DNA of 43,046 nt, taken from the NCBI GenBank assembly GCA_027624335.1, contig JAQBWV010000024.1, positions 1 to 43,046 on the forward strand, in the 5' to 3' direction. Within the stretch, counting starts at the first letter, position 1. Every line of letters starts with the position of its first letter. The position numbers and the translations under genes were made by a program. Shown here piece after piece: positions 9,135 to 17,786 of this stretch. A model generated the notes under the pieces. That model saw nothing but the letters and a program-made list of their open reading frames with translations. It had not been told where the DNA came from and searched no databases. The DNA is from Planctomycetota bacterium. Lineage in GTDB: Bacteria; Planctomycetota; Planctomycetia; Planctomycetales; Planctomycetaceae.

Positions 9135-10541
9135 CTAGCCGGCAGCGCCGCTGGCTTCGTACTGGTTGAGCTTGTTGTACAGCGTCTTCAGAGCGATCCC
9201 CAGCTCGGCTGCTGCGCGAGGCTTGTCGCCGTGGTGTTTGTCCAGCACCCGGTAGATGAGGTCCATTTCGATCTCCCGAAGCGTTTTGGTTTCGCCTGCA
9301 TCCCACAGAAGGCCAGACGCCTTGTCGATGTTTACTGGCTTCGTCGACGAAGTTGTCGCACCAATGGAATCCGGCAAGTCGCTGGCGATGATTCTTTCTC
9401 CGTTGCACAACGTCAGCGCGTATTCGATCGAGTTGGCCAGTTCCCGCACGTTGCCCTTCCATGCGTGCGTTTTCAAAGCCTCGACGGCATCTTTCGTGAG
9501 TTCGACTGACCGTCCGCCGTGTTTGTTGCGGTGCCGCTCGATCAGATGCTGAGACAGCAGTTTCACATCGTCGGTACGGTCTCGAAGCGTCGGTAAGTGA
9601 ATCTCAAATGTGTTGACTCGGAAGTAGAGATCTTCCCGGAACGAGCCTTCGTCAACCATTTCCTGCAGCGGGCGATTGGTGGCGCAAACAACTCGAACAT
9701 CAACGTGGAACGACTCGTTCTCGCCGATGCGTCGCAGTTCGCCTGATTCCAGAAACCTCAGCAGTTTCACCTGAGTGGCTTTGTCGAGTTCGCCAAGTTC
9801 GTCGAGAAACAGTGTGCCGCCGTTGGCCATTTCGATCAGGCCTTTGCGGTGGGTGTCCGCTCCGGTGAACGCTCCTTTGCGATGTCCAAAGAATTCGCTT
9901 TCGACGAGTTGTTCAGGCAGCGCTCCGCAATTTACAGCGACAAACGGCATGTTGTTGCGTTTGCTTTGTTCGTGAATACTGCGAGCGGCCAGTTCCTTGC
10001 CGGTGCCCGTTTCGCCCAGAATCAGCACGCTGGAATCTGTCGGCGCAATCTTGCTGATCAGTTTTCTGACACGCTGCATCGGTGCCGAATCTCCAATGAG
10101 CTCAGCCGAACCTTCCACCAGCTTCAAACGCTGTTCGAGAGCTCTCGTCTTGTTGGCCAGAGTCCGATTACTGGCGACTCGTTGCAGCACCGTTGCGATG
10201 TCGACGAGTTTGCAGGGCTTCTGCAGAAAGTCATTGGCGCCACGACGGATCGCCGTCACGGCCTCGTCGAGGTTTCCGTGAGCGGTGTGGATAATGATCT
10301 GAGTGTCTGGCGAGACAGCTTTAAGATGGTCGACCACTCGCCAGCCATCAATGCCTGGCATTCTAAGGTCGACGATCGCGGCATCGAACGAGCCAGTTTC
10401 AATGACTTCGAGTGCCTTCTCGCCACTTTCGCAGACGGTCACGTCGTGGCCCATGCGCGGCAGTTCGATGCGCATGACCTCGCGGATCATGGCCTCGTCA
10501 TCGACAAACAGGACACGAAGTCGATTCGTCGGGTCGCTCAA
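9135..10541 (-). CDS. Sigma54-dependent response regulator (NtrC family)
   Basis: The start assigned is TTG 10541: the receiver domain begins nine residues later and a clear AGGGAGG ribosome-binding site lies just upstream, whereas the longer open frame carries no family similarity. The product is 468 residues. The receiver domain (about 8-125) has D14-D15, phospho-acceptor D58 and K108. An AAA+ sigma54-activation domain (about 145-375) follows, with Walker A GETGTGK (176-182), the sigma54-contacting loop GAFTGA (223-228) and Walker B LFLDEL. A Fis-type helix-turn-helix closes the protein ([18 protein letters not shown]). It should activate sigma54 promoters when phosphorylated. No histidine kinase is present in the window. 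It is convergent with the export cluster (30 bases between stops), so a regulatory link to it is only an inference from position. Confidence 0.92.
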   Translation of the reverse strand: MSDPTNRLRVLFVDDEAMIREVMRIELPRMGHDVTVCESGEKALEVIETGSFDAAIVDLRMPGIDGWRVVDHLKAVSPDTQIIIHTAHGNLDEAVTAIRRGANDFLQKPCKLVDIATVLQRVASNRTLANKTRALEQRLKLVEGSAELIGDSAPMQRVRKLISKIAPTDSSVLILGETGTGKELAARSIHEQSKRNNMPFVAVNCGALPEQLVESEFFGHRKGAFTGADTHRKGLIEMANGGTLFLDELGELDKATQVKLLRFLESGELRRIGENESFHVDVRVVCATNRPLQEMVDEGSFREDLYFRVNTFEIHLPTLRDRTDDVKLLSQHLIERHRNKHGGRSVELTKDAVEALKTHAWKGNVRELANSIEYALTLCNGERIIASDLPDSIGATTSSTKPVNIDKASGLLWDAGETKTLREIEMDLIYRVLDKHHGDKPRAAAELGIALKTLYNKLNQYEASGAAG

Positions 10542-11237
10542 GTGAATCCTCCCTGATGTGCTATCCGAACCTGACACGCCGGGATCTGCTTGCAGGCCTT
10601 GCGGCTCGCAGATCAGCGGTGAGTCCGGGTAAGGATCGTTCCAGCGTCTTCCCTGACGCAGGCCTGTCGAATGGGTCTCCCAACCCGTTCGACAGAAAAA
10701 TGTGCTGTCCGAGTCCCCGTTCTCCCGTTTTGAGACGTTCAGACAGTTCCGACCGAGTCGCAGCAATTGATCACGACTCGGACGCGCAGCGGGTAATATC
10801 AGAATCCTCAAAACGGGGTCAATCCGGGTTTCGAGTGAAGCTGGCGAACCGACTGTCCATGTCCGACTGCTCGGCTGCTCGCCGACAGTAGTGGGTGGTT
10901 GGATCGCTTGCGGTCGGATGCCGCAGTCTCAGGCAGCGTCACCATCAGATCACGCCATCCCTCATCGCTCCATAGCGATCGGACGCTGAGGATGAAGCAT
11001 CCTGTCGCTGCGTGACCCGCCCATTCTGGACGAGCCACCCAGCAGAAACAGAGTTTCCGCATCCCTCCGCGACGGTCGATTGGTTGACAGTTGCTGAGCG
11101 TTAGGGCAGGATGATTGCACATTCCAAACGAGCCATCTCTGACTCACTCCCGTACGGATGGGATTCCGTCGTTCAACGTTTCCTCGCGCAACGGATTGCG
11201 TCGAATTCCCCGCCTTTCTTCTGAGTTCCCGCCAGGC
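10542..11237. other. Divergent intergenic region between response regulator and coaE
   Basis: About 700 bases separate two divergent genes. Open frames here (for example 10556-10891 plus, 10808-11122 minus) lack ribosome-binding sites and coding character. I see a small perfect hairpin AGGATG-AAG-CATCCT at 10989-11003. A TTGACA at 11084-11089 has a weak CAGGAT 17 bases downstream, a possible sigma70-type promoter for coaE. The part around 10900-11080 might be a dispersed intergenic repeat, but this cannot be tested from one window. No tRNA or convincing sigma54 promoter was seen. Confidence 0.4.
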
Positions 11238-11894
11238 GTGTCACCGCGAAAAAAAACTCTCGTCGTGGGTTTCATTGGGGGCATTGGATCCGGGAAGAGC
11301 GCGGTTTCCAGAGGTCTTTCAAACACTTTCCGAACATTGACGATTGACGCGGACCGGATCGGGCATGAAGTGCTCGGTTTGCAGTCCGTGAAGGATCGTA
11401 TTCGACAGGCATTTGGTGATGTCGTTTTCGACGGTGCTGAGGTCAGTCGAAAGTTGCTGGCTCGGGAAGTTTTCGGTTCAGACACCCATAAAAAACAAGC
11501 ACGCATCAGGTTGGAGGAAATCGTTCATCCTGAGATTCGACGACAGGTTCAAGAGCAGCTGAGTGACATTCCAGACGACATTGAGATCGTCGTGCTGGAT
11601 GCCGCCGTGATGCTGGAAGCTGGCTGGAACGATCTTTGTGACACTATCGTCTTTGTTGATGCACCGTTCAAAGTGCGTCTGGCGCGGGTTCAGGAGAATC
11701 GCGACTGGACGGCGGATGAACTCCGGCGACGCGAAGCGAGTCAGATTTCAATTGAAGAAAAAAGAGTCGCAGCACACTTTGTTGTCGACAATTCCGGAAC
11801 TCTGGAAGACGCTATCAAACAACTCGTCCCGTTTATTCAGGCCCGGTTCGCAGATCATCAAAACTCGCCTGACGACAAGCTGTCCGTCGACTGA
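11238..11894 (+). CDS. coaE: Dephospho-CoA kinase
   Basis: This enzyme phosphorylates the 3'-hydroxyl of dephospho-CoA with ATP, the last step of coenzyme A synthesis, in the cytoplasm. The start chosen is GTG 11238, giving 218 residues, close to the usual 200; the frame stays open to TTG 11115, which would add 41 residues unlike the family. The P-loop is GGIGSGKS (14-21). The downstream DADRIGHEVL segment matches the substrate-binding region of CoaE (normally DAD.I.....), and VHPEIR, LDAAVMLEAGW and the RREASQIS lid segment are also family signatures. In many family members the LDAAVMLEAG position reads VP-LL-E. The gene runs in the same direction as rho, separated by hairpins. The gene for the preceding step, coaD, is also in this window. 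Confidence 0.9.
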   Translation: MSPRKKTLVVGFIGGIGSGKSAVSRGLSNTFRTLTIDADRIGHEVLGLQSVKDRIRQAFGDVVFDGAEVSRKLLAREVFGSDTHKKQARIRLEEIVHPEIRRQVQEQLSDIPDDIEIVVLDAAVMLEAGWNDLCDTIVFVDAPFKVRLARVQENRDWTADELRRREASQISIEEKRVAAHFVVDNSGTLEDAIKQLVPFIQARFADHQNSPDDKLSVD

Positions 11895-11950
11895 CGACCC
11901 ACTTTTTCACACCAGCTGATGTTCCCCGAAGTGCATTCCCCGAATTCAGT

Positions 11951-12007
11951 CTGACTCGTTCGAGTCAGGCACCTGTTTTCACGTTATGACCCCTCTATCC
12001 CAGGGGT
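11951..12007 (+). promoter_or_regulatory. Two tandem hairpins in the coaE-rho intergenic / rho leader
   Basis: A perfect 8-bp inverted repeat (CTGACTCG/CGAGTCAG, 11951-11968) is followed by CACCTGTTTTC, a weak T-rich tail. A second stem (ACCCCT/AGGGGT, 11989-12007) follows 20 bases later. The first could end coaE transcription. Either could be part of an attenuating leader, since rho is autoregulated through its leader in Escherichia coli. The role here is inferred from position only. Confidence 0.45.
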
Positions 12008-12062
12008 GCTGCTGATTCGAACCCTTCTTACGACTTCCGGGCAGTCAGCTCGTCGAGTCGCA

Positions 12063-13448
12063 ATGAATCCAGCGTGGCACCTCACCCCATCTGCAATGGC
12101 TCAAATCATGTCAGAAGTTCAACAGGCAAAGAGCAGCCAGGATGCTTTCCCCTCTGACCGGCGATACGAAGAAATTAAACAAGGCGACCTGCACATCGCC
12201 GAACTTCATCGCATGTCGATGGCAGAGTTGCTCGAACTCGCCGAACACGAAGAACTGAGCGACGTCATCGGTCTGAAGAAGCAGGACCTGATCTTCAAAA
12301 TTCTGAAAGCCAGGACCAGAATCAACGGCCTGATGTTTGGCGAGGGGACTCTGGAGATCCTTCCTGACGGCTTTGGTTTCCTGCGCAGCCCTGAATACCA
12401 CTACCTGCCCTGCCCCGACGACATTTACGTGTCGCCCAGCCAGATTCGCCGTTTTGGTCTGAGGACAGGTGCAACCGTGGCCGGTCAGATTCGGCCTCCG
12501 AAAGAAAATGAACGATACTTCGCACTCCTTCGAGTAGAAGCGATCAACGGCCAGGACCCGAATCTTGTCACCGCGAAAGTTTCATTCGACGACCTGACTC
12601 CGCTGCACCCGAATCGGCGTCTGATTCTCGCGAACGATCCGAATGAACTCAGTACGCGAGTCGTTGACTTGCTCGCGCCGATCGGCATGGGCCAGCGAGG
12701 GCTGATCGTCTCGCCTCCGAAGGCCGGCAAGACAATTCTGCTGAAACAACTCGCCAAAGCGACGATGATCAATCATCCCGACGCGTACGTCATCGTTCTG
12801 CTGATCGACGAGCGACCGGAAGAAGTCACGGACATGGAACGTGAGATTCGCGGAACCAACTGTGAAGTCGTCAGTAGCACGTTTGATGAGCCGCCCAGCC
12901 GACACATTCAGGTCTCCGAAATGGTGATCGAAAAAGCCAAGCGGATGGTTGAATACGGCGACGATGTCATTATTTACCTGGACTCGATTACACGACTCGC
13001 CAGGGCATGGAACACTGAAGTTCCTCACTCCGGCAAGATCCTCACCGGCGGTGTCGACGCCAACGCACTGCAGCATCCGAAACGATTTTTCGGGGCGGCT
13101 CGTAATGTCGAACACGGTGGCAGCCTGACGATTGTCGCAACGGCTCTGGTCGACACCGGCTCGAAGATGGACGAAGTTATCTTTGAAGAGTTCAAAGGGA
13201 CGGGAAACACCGAACTCTACCTTGACCGACGTATGGTCGAAAAACGTGTCTGGCCGGCGATTGATGTAAATCGCTCGGGAACTCGCCGCGAGGAACTGCT
13301 TTTCACCGCCGATGAACTGCAGCGGATCTGGGTGATGAGGCGAGTCCTGAACGACATGAATCCGGTTGAGGCGATGGAGCTCTTGACCAGTCGAATGCGA
13401 AAGACGAAGACCAATGACGAATTTCTGCTCTCGATGAATCTGAGTTAG
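12063..13448 (+). CDS. rho: Transcription termination factor Rho
   Basis: Rho is the hexameric RNA-dependent ATPase helicase that ends transcription. The start is uncertain: GTG 12006, ATG 12063, ATG 12096 and ATG 12108 are all in frame and none has a good ribosome-binding site. ATG 12063 is used here (461 residues). The domains run Rho_N helical bundle (about 43-85), cold-shock-like RNA-binding domain (about 90-165, with [18 protein letters not shown] and [18 protein letters not shown]), then the RecA-type ATPase core. The core has Walker A PPKAGKT (218-224), Walker [17 protein letters not shown] and the Q/R-loop region [11 protein letters not shown]. No long insertion is present, unlike the Rho of actinobacteria. 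Two hairpins precede the gene. Confidence 0.95.
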   Translation: MNPAWHLTPSAMAQIMSEVQQAKSSQDAFPSDRRYEEIKQGDLHIAELHRMSMAELLELAEHEELSDVIGLKKQDLIFKILKARTRINGLMFGEGTLEILPDGFGFLRSPEYHYLPCPDDIYVSPSQIRRFGLRTGATVAGQIRPPKENERYFALLRVEAINGQDPNLVTAKVSFDDLTPLHPNRRLILANDPNELSTRVVDLLAPIGMGQRGLIVSPPKAGKTILLKQLAKATMINHPDAYVIVLLIDERPEEVTDMEREIRGTNCEVVSSTFDEPPSRHIQVSEMVIEKAKRMVEYGDDVIIYLDSITRLARAWNTEVPHSGKILTGGVDANALQHPKRFFGAARNVEHGGSLTIVATALVDTGSKMDEVIFEEFKGTGNTELYLDRRMVEKRVWPAIDVNRSGTRREELLFTADELQRIWVMRRVLNDMNPVEAMELLTSRMRKTKTNDEFLLSMNLS

Positions 13449-13546
13449 TCTTCTCGACTCGTGGCAATGGCGATGCTTCGTCGCGAGGTCACGACACGGC
13501 GTCCACAAAACAGAATTCTACCTGCTGAGGCTACGACTGATTTACC

Positions 13547-14035
13547 ATGCCGAAAGAAATTGAAGGCAAACTGATCCTGACAGGCGAGTCCATCGCCATC
13601 GTTGTGGCGAGGTTTAATGAACTCATCACGAACCGTCTGCTCGAAGGATCGCTCGACACGCTACGTCGTCACGGAGCGCATGATGACAACATCACCGTTG
13701 TCCGAGTTCCAGGTTCGTTCGAGCTGCCATTGATTGCGGACAAACTTGCACATTCCGGAAAGTTCGATGCCGTGATCTGTCTGGGAGCGGTCATTCAGGG
13801 ACAGACCACTCATCACGACTACATCAATCACCAGGTCGCCGCCGGATTGCGGGAAGCCAGTCAGAAAAGTGGAATCCCGGTGACGTTTGGAGTTCTGACC
13901 TGCCAGTCGATGGAGCAGGCCATTGATCGGGCCGGCGGAAAAGTCGGTAACAAAGGTCACGAAGCCGCGCTGGCCGCTATCGAGGTCATCACGACGCTCA
14001 AGCGATTGAAAGCAGAAGGTATTCTGTCCGACTGA
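13547..14035 (+). CDS. ribH: 6,7-dimethyl-8-ribityllumazine synthase
   Basis: Lumazine synthase condenses 5-amino-6-ribitylaminouracil with 3,4-dihydroxy-2-butanone 4-phosphate, the next-to-last step of riboflavin synthesis, usually as a 60-subunit shell or pentamer. The ATG at 13547 gives 162 residues, the normal length. Family motifs are the N-terminal RFN (ARFNELIT), VPGSFELP for the substrate aromatic pocket, the [16 protein letters not shown] block with the catalytic histidine, and [12 protein letters not shown] near the C-terminus. The rest of the riboflavin pathway is not in the window. Pairing of ribH with nusB, which follows 168 bases downstream, is common in bacteria. Confidence 0.96.
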   Translation: MPKEIEGKLILTGESIAIVVARFNELITNRLLEGSLDTLRRHGAHDDNITVVRVPGSFELPLIADKLAHSGKFDAVICLGAVIQGQTTHHDYINHQVAAGLREASQKSGIPVTFGVLTCQSMEQAIDRAGGKVGNKGHEAALAAIEVITTLKRLKAEGILSD

Positions 14036-14203
14036 GCAGAGAGATTCGCAGGCTGGGGATTACTCTGTGTTTCCTGTACCTGCGTGATTCTTGAAGAATT
14101 CGGCGATTCAGAACCCGGAATGCATGGTCGCACTTTCCGACCTGAAAACTGATTGCCACGACGCTGCCCACTTTAATCATCCTCAACGGTAACACGATCA
14201 GTA

Positions 14204-14608
14204 ATGGCACGACGTCGAGAAGCCCGTACAGCAGCCCTTCAACTGCTCTATCAACGTGATTTGAATCCCGACATCGATCAGCATGTCGCGCATGAAATGC
14301 TCGACGAACTGGTCGAGACCGAGAACCTGCGAGAGTTCGCCTGGCAGATTTATGCGGGGACACTTTCGATTGGCGAGGATGTCGACCGGAAGATTCAGGC
14401 CATCGCTGAAAACTGGCGAGTCTCCCGCATGTCACCGACGGATCGAAACATCATCCGCATGGGCGTTTACGAGATGACTATGATGGGGACCGCTCCTGCA
14501 GTCGTACTCGACGAGTGCATCGAAATCGCCAAGGCCTTCGGCTCTGTTCAGTCCGGCCAGTTCGTCAACGGAGTCCTCGACAAGCTGATCCCGGAAGTCA
14601 CCGCTTGA
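14204..14608 (+). CDS. nusB: Transcription antitermination factor NusB
   Basis: NusB is the small all-helical protein that pairs with NusE (ribosomal protein S10) to load antitermination complexes on rRNA operons. The ATG at 14204 gives 134 residues, typical for the family. Recognisable motifs are the N-terminal ARRREARTAALQLLYQRD and the C-terminal block LDECIEIAKAFGS followed by FVNGVLDKL. It follows ribH. Its stop codon abuts that of the convergent coaD with no base between, so the two TGA codons form a TGATCA palindrome. There is no room for a hairpin terminator outside the coding regions. Confidence 0.96.
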   Translation: MARRREARTAALQLLYQRDLNPDIDQHVAHEMLDELVETENLREFAWQIYAGTLSIGEDVDRKIQAIAENWRVSRMSPTDRNIIRMGVYEMTMMGTAPAVVLDECIEIAKAFGSVQSGQFVNGVLDKLIPEVTA

Positions 14609-15130
14609 TCATCGCTCGGTTGGTTTTCGGTAGCGGGCGAGCAGCGGTTCAATCACGCACGCCGGAACGAAACGTTCCAGGCTTGTGGCTGCCAGATCGG
14701 GACCCATTCTCGCAATCTGCTTGATCAGCGTGCTGGAGATGTGCGAGTACTTGTCGCTGGCCATCAGGAATACGGTTTCGATATCCGGCGCCAACGAATG
14801 GTTGGTCAGCGCCATCGTGAATTCCATTTCGATGTCGCTAACCGTGCGAACTCCTCGGAGCAATACGGCAGCATCGACGTTCCGAGCGAAGGTGACTGTC
14901 AGATTATCGAAGCAACTGATTTCCACATTGGGCAAATCAGAAACCATCTTTCCCACGAGGGCGATGCGTTCATCGGGGCTGAATAGAGGCTCCTTGTCCG
15001 GGTTGATACCGATCCCGACAATCAACCGGTCGAAGAGCCTGGCTCCCCGTCGAATGATGTCTAGATGACCGAGTGTAGGCGGATCGAAACTACCAACGTA
15101 AACGGCGTTCCGAGTGCTGTCTCCAGGCAT
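14609..15130 (-). CDS. coaD: Phosphopantetheine adenylyltransferase
   Basis: This enzyme transfers AMP from ATP to 4'-phosphopantetheine, giving dephospho-CoA, the substrate of the CoaE encoded at 11238. The ATG at 15130 gives 173 residues, slightly above the usual 160. Nucleotidyltransferase motifs are clear: GSFDPPTLGHLDII near the N-terminus holds the TxGH ATP-binding histidine, and ISSTLIK near residue 130 is the ISSTxxR-type loop with lysine in place of the usual arginine. LLRGVRTVSDIEMEF is the standard substrate-binding helix. The gene is convergent with nusB, with zero spacing between the two stops, and is separated from coaE by rho, ribH and nusB. Confidence 0.96.
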   Translation of the reverse strand: MPGDSTRNAVYVGSFDPPTLGHLDIIRRGARLFDRLIVGIGINPDKEPLFSPDERIALVGKMVSDLPNVEISCFDNLTVTFARNVDAAVLLRGVRTVSDIEMEFTMALTNHSLAPDIETVFLMASDKYSHISSTLIKQIARMGPDLAATSLERFVPACVIEPLLARYRKPTER

Positions 15131-15195
15131 GAGTTCGCACCAGTATTCAGGTGAGTGGTTTTGGACAGGCGAGTTTCCGGCGAGGATTCTATTCG

Positions 15196-15222
15196 CTTGA
15201 AAGGATTTCTACCTCAGCATCT
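15196..15222 (+). promoter_or_regulatory. Possible heat-shock (sigma32-like) promoter for the Hsp20 pair
   Basis: CTTGAAA at 15196-15202 is followed after 12 bases by CAGCATCT. Compared with the proteobacterial sigma32 consensus (CTTGAAA, 11-16 bases, CCCCATNT), the first box is perfect and the second agrees at five of seven informative positions. It lies about 300 bases upstream of the first Hsp20 start, which would give a long leader. Whether this organism uses a sigma32-like factor is unknown. Confidence 0.3.
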
Positions 15223-15273
15223 TAACAGTCACCAGCGGTTCCACATCATGCTCGTCCATGAGGGTCTGGAGCG

Positions 15274-15362
15274 AGCTGCCTGTTTGGCAGCTTGCCAATC
15301 CGGCAGCGAGTCCCGTCGACTGAATGTTCCATCCTGTTTGACGTATCACTTGAATTGTTCAA
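15274..15362 (+). other. Inverted repeats in the region upstream of the Hsp20 pair
   Basis: The 397 bases between coaD and the first Hsp20 gene hold a perfect 7-bp hairpin (AGCTGCC, TGTTT, GGCAGCT; 15274-15292) and a 13-base palindrome TTGAA-TTG-TTCAA (15350-15362). I found no CIRCE element (TTAGCACTC/GAGTGCTAA). The palindrome could be an operator and the hairpin part of a long 5' leader, perhaps a thermosensor. No function is proven. A small cysteine-containing open frame (15292-15489) has little coding support. Confidence 0.35.
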
Positions 15363-15527
15363 CGGTTACGAGCCAGACATTCTTCCCGCGAGGCGGTGTC
15401 GGGGGTGCGGTACAGAGTTTGCTCGACAGGTCGTGCTGTGTTGTGCGGGTTCGCTGCGGGATTTCGTACCGGTTGAAGCTGATGTGTGAAACCAGCTTCG
15501 GTTTCGTTGTTCAAGAGAGCCACAATC

Positions 15528-15971
15528 ATGGCAGTGTTTCGTTGGGGACATAGCTGGAGCGATGCGTTCAGCGATCTCGAACGCGAAGTGGACAGCATTC
15601 TGGAAAGCGTCAACCTGACGTTTCAGGGGCTGCGTTTTGGCAGGCAGTATCCTCCCATCAACCTGTACGATCTTGACGACCATTACCTGATTACGGCGGA
15701 GATCGCCGGTGTCTCGACGGACGACCTTGACCTTGCAATCGCCAACGGGGTGCTGACGATTCGCGGAGGCCGCAAACTCGATGAAGGCGCTGACGAAACC
15801 CGATATCGGCGACAGGAACGCCCACACGGAATGTGGCAACGTTCGCTGTCTTTGCCCGAGCGTGTTGCCGAGGACGGCCTGAACGCAGATCTGACCAACG
15901 GGATTCTGCGTATCGTGCTGCCAAAAGCTCTGGCAGAAACTCCCCGTCAGATTCCCGTGACGGGCGGTTAA
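15528..15971 (+). CDS. Small heat-shock protein, Hsp20 / alpha-crystallin family (first copy)
   Basis: Hsp20 proteins are ATP-independent holdase chaperones that bind unfolding proteins in large oligomers. The start is ATG 15528, preceded by AAGAGAG; the open frame continues upstream but adds no family sequence. The 147-residue protein has a short N-terminal region rich in aromatic residues (MAVFRWGHSWSDAF), then an alpha-crystallin domain (about 42-140). That domain contains LITAEIAGVSTDDLDLAIANG and the A-x-x-x-n-GxL signature ADLTNGILRIVLPKA. It lies 12 bases upstream of a second, divergent Hsp20 gene, and the two are probably co-transcribed. Confidence 0.9.
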   Translation: MAVFRWGHSWSDAFSDLEREVDSILESVNLTFQGLRFGRQYPPINLYDLDDHYLITAEIAGVSTDDLDLAIANGVLTIRGGRKLDEGADETRYRRQERPHGMWQRSLSLPERVAEDGLNADLTNGILRIVLPKALAETPRQIPVTGG

Positions 15972-15983
15972 GGGGATCACCAC

Positions 15984-16412
15984 ATGAATCATAATCTTTC
16001 TCGTTCTCACGCGGATCCACAGTCTGCCGATACTGATCAGCAGGCCGGTCATGATGCTGGTTCGGCGTCGCCTGTCGAGCAGTACGTGTTTACTCCGCCG
16101 ATCGACATTCACGAGACCGATGAGGGATTGATCCTGCGCGCTGATCTGCCTGGTGTTTCTCTCGATACGTTGGAGTTGCAGGTCCAGAACAATCGACTGA
16201 CGCTGTTTGGTCGAGTTCCTCCGGTTGCTCCCGCAGAGGCACGGCTGATTCACCAGGAGTATCACGACGGCGATTTCCTGCGATCGTTCATCCTCAGCGA
16301 CAACGTCGATCATGATCGCATCACCGCAAAGTTGACCAACGGCGTGCTGGAAGTCTTCCTTCCGCACACGCCGAAATCGTCGCCGCGGAAGATCCAGGTG
16401 TCGGGATCGTAA
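15984..16412 (+). CDS. Small heat-shock protein, Hsp20 / alpha-crystallin family (second copy)
   Basis: The start is ATG 15984 with AAGGGG ten bases upstream, giving 142 residues. The N-terminus (about 1-35) is rich in histidine, aspartate and glutamine, and differs from the aromatic N-terminus of the first copy. The alpha-crystallin domain (about 38-138) has LILRADLPGVSLDTLELQVQ and the closing signature AKLTNGVLEVFLPHTPK. The two neighbours are clearly distinct paralogues rather than a recent duplication, suggesting mixed oligomers or different clients. The 285 bases after this gene hold nothing I can identify. Confidence 0.9.
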   Translation: MNHNLSRSHADPQSADTDQQAGHDAGSASPVEQYVFTPPIDIHETDEGLILRADLPGVSLDTLELQVQNNRLTLFGRVPPVAPAEARLIHQEYHDGDFLRSFILSDNVDHDRITAKLTNGVLEVFLPHTPKSSPRKIQVSGS

Positions 16413-16697
16413 CGTTGCGGCCCCGCACGAGATTGCTACCGGCGCATCGCCGTTGCCGCAGCTCCTGGAAGTTGCACCGGCCTTTTGTTCGTCGACGGAA
16501 GAAATGGCTGCGAATAAATCTGCTTGCCAGACCAAACCGTAAGACCTGGTGTCAACTGACACCCCAAAGCAGTCCGTTTCGGCACTTCGTTGGAAACTAG
16601 CCCGGAAGGTGTGGGTAGCATGGTCTATGCGGCGCCTCACTCGCCGACAGACGGATCACACATCCAGCTTCCTCTCTTCTCAACGCAAGGCTCTCAC

Positions 16698-17420
16698 ATG
16701 AATCCGGAAAACAACGCCAGGGTAGAATCGACACAGACGAGAGACTCGGTATTGAAGTACCACATGACGAAACTCAAGACAGATGGCACCATTATCGCCG
16801 GGGCGATCCTGTCAGTCGCCAGCACGCTGTTGGCTCTAATTCTTCTGCACGAAAACTGGAATGGCATGTGGGTCGTTCCTGTTACTGTCCTTGGGCTAAC
16901 CGCTTTTCTGGTGCCGGTCACCATGTGCGTGCGTGAACTCTTCCGCCGTCGGCAGGCACAGAACAAGCAGCAGCCGACATTCACAATCAACGCCCATCCA
17001 CTGGCTGTCTTTGCCGCGTCGATGTTGTTTGGTTTGTTGCTGACGGCCGGCGTTTCGAAGACCGCTTTGGAATCTGGCGTTTACTACCAGTTGGGACAGC
17101 GACAGCTCGCTCATCAGGATTATCTGGCGGCTGCCGAAAGCTATTCTCGGTTCATCAGCCTCGCTCCAGGACAATCCGTCGGCTACTACAAGCGAGGTCT
17201 CTCGCTCTACAAGGCCGGTCAACTTGATCAGGCATACGCTGACCTGAAGGTCGCGATCGAACGACAACCGCGCGACTGGAATACGCGAGTCCTGTTTCTG
17301 GGCACGCTGGAACGTCTCGGTCGAAGCGACGAACTGAAGACAGAACTGGAACGTGCCGAGCTGCTCAACCCGAACGCTCGACGTTCACTCAACGAGCTTC
17401 TCGATTCTGTTGAAGGTTGA
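16698..17420 (+). CDS. Membrane protein with C-terminal TPR-type helices
   Basis: The start chosen is ATG 16698, with AAGG about ten bases upstream; the open frame extends 36 codons further but without coding character. The 240-residue protein has two membrane helices near 30-52 and 55-77, a short basic loop (RELFRRRQAQNK) and a third helix near 97-120. A C-terminal soluble part of about 115 residues holds two or three tetratricopeptide repeats (YYQLGQRQLAHQDYLAAAES, YYKRGLSLYKAGQLDQAYAD). TPR units mediate protein-protein contact, so this may be a membrane-anchored scaffold. I do not recognise a specific family. The next genes follow on the same strand. Confidence 0.75.
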   Translation: MNPENNARVESTQTRDSVLKYHMTKLKTDGTIIAGAILSVASTLLALILLHENWNGMWVVPVTVLGLTAFLVPVTMCVRELFRRRQAQNKQQPTFTINAHPLAVFAASMLFGLLLTAGVSKTALESGVYYQLGQRQLAHQDYLAAAESYSRFISLAPGQSVGYYKRGLSLYKAGQLDQAYADLKVAIERQPRDWNTRVLFLGTLERLGRSDELKTELERAELLNPNARRSLNELLDSVEG

Positions 17421-17432
17421 ATACTGACCTTA

Positions 17433-17786
17433 TTGATTCGCACGAAGCACGCGGCCTGCGACGGAATCGGTTCCGGGCAGGCCGCTTTCTGTTGCCGATC
17501 TCCTGCCGAGCAAGTGCGTGCAGAATCTCGTGCGGTACACATCGTCGACCAGCGGAGTCCGGCAGGTTGCCAGAATTGGCTCGTTCACCGTGTGCAGCTG
17601 GTAGTGCTGGATGACGTACCGTTCCAGTTGCAGGAATCACGACGTCTGCTCAGTCCGTGGGAACCTGTCGCTCGAATCGCTACGTTATTGCGTCGTAACG
17701 AATCGTCGAACAGATTGCTGTTTGTCTCTCCAACTTCCGACTCCAGCGGCTCGCTGACTGATACTGATACGAAGCATGGCACTTGA
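17433..17786 (+). CDS. Doubtful small open reading frame, hypothetical
   Basis: This open frame begins 13 bases after the TPR protein, in the same phase, and runs into the start of the next gene by 11 bases. Possible starts are TTG 17433 or GTG 17514 (GAG just upstream). The C-terminal two thirds reads like real protein (LVVLDDVPFQLQESRRLL, WEPVARIATLLRRN), while the beginning is cysteine-rich and unconvincing. I recognise no family. It is kept because the 355-base gap it fills contains nothing else and its end is coupled to the next start. Confidence 0.3.
   Translation: MIRTKHAACDGIGSGQAAFCCRSPAEQVRAESRAVHIVDQRSPAGCQNWLVHRVQLVVLDDVPFQLQESRRLLSPWEPVARIATLLRRNESSNRLLFVSPTSDSSGSLTDTDTKHGT

Noticed and set aside
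10556..10891. A 111-residue plus-strand frame upstream of the response regulator
   Set aside because: No ribosome-binding site; sequence shows no domain, and it overlaps the regulator's own ribosome-binding region.
12582..13508. A 308-residue open frame antisense to rho
   Set aside because: It is the complement of a highly conserved gene, lacks any family motif, and arises from the codon bias of the plus strand.
15155..15553. A 132-residue frame upstream of the Hsp20 gene
   Set aside because: It overlaps the Hsp20 start in another frame and its translation lacks coding character.
15366..16640. A 424-residue open frame antisense to both Hsp20 genes
   Set aside because: The plus strand has two well-formed Hsp20 genes with ribosome-binding sites; the antisense translation has no recognisable domain.
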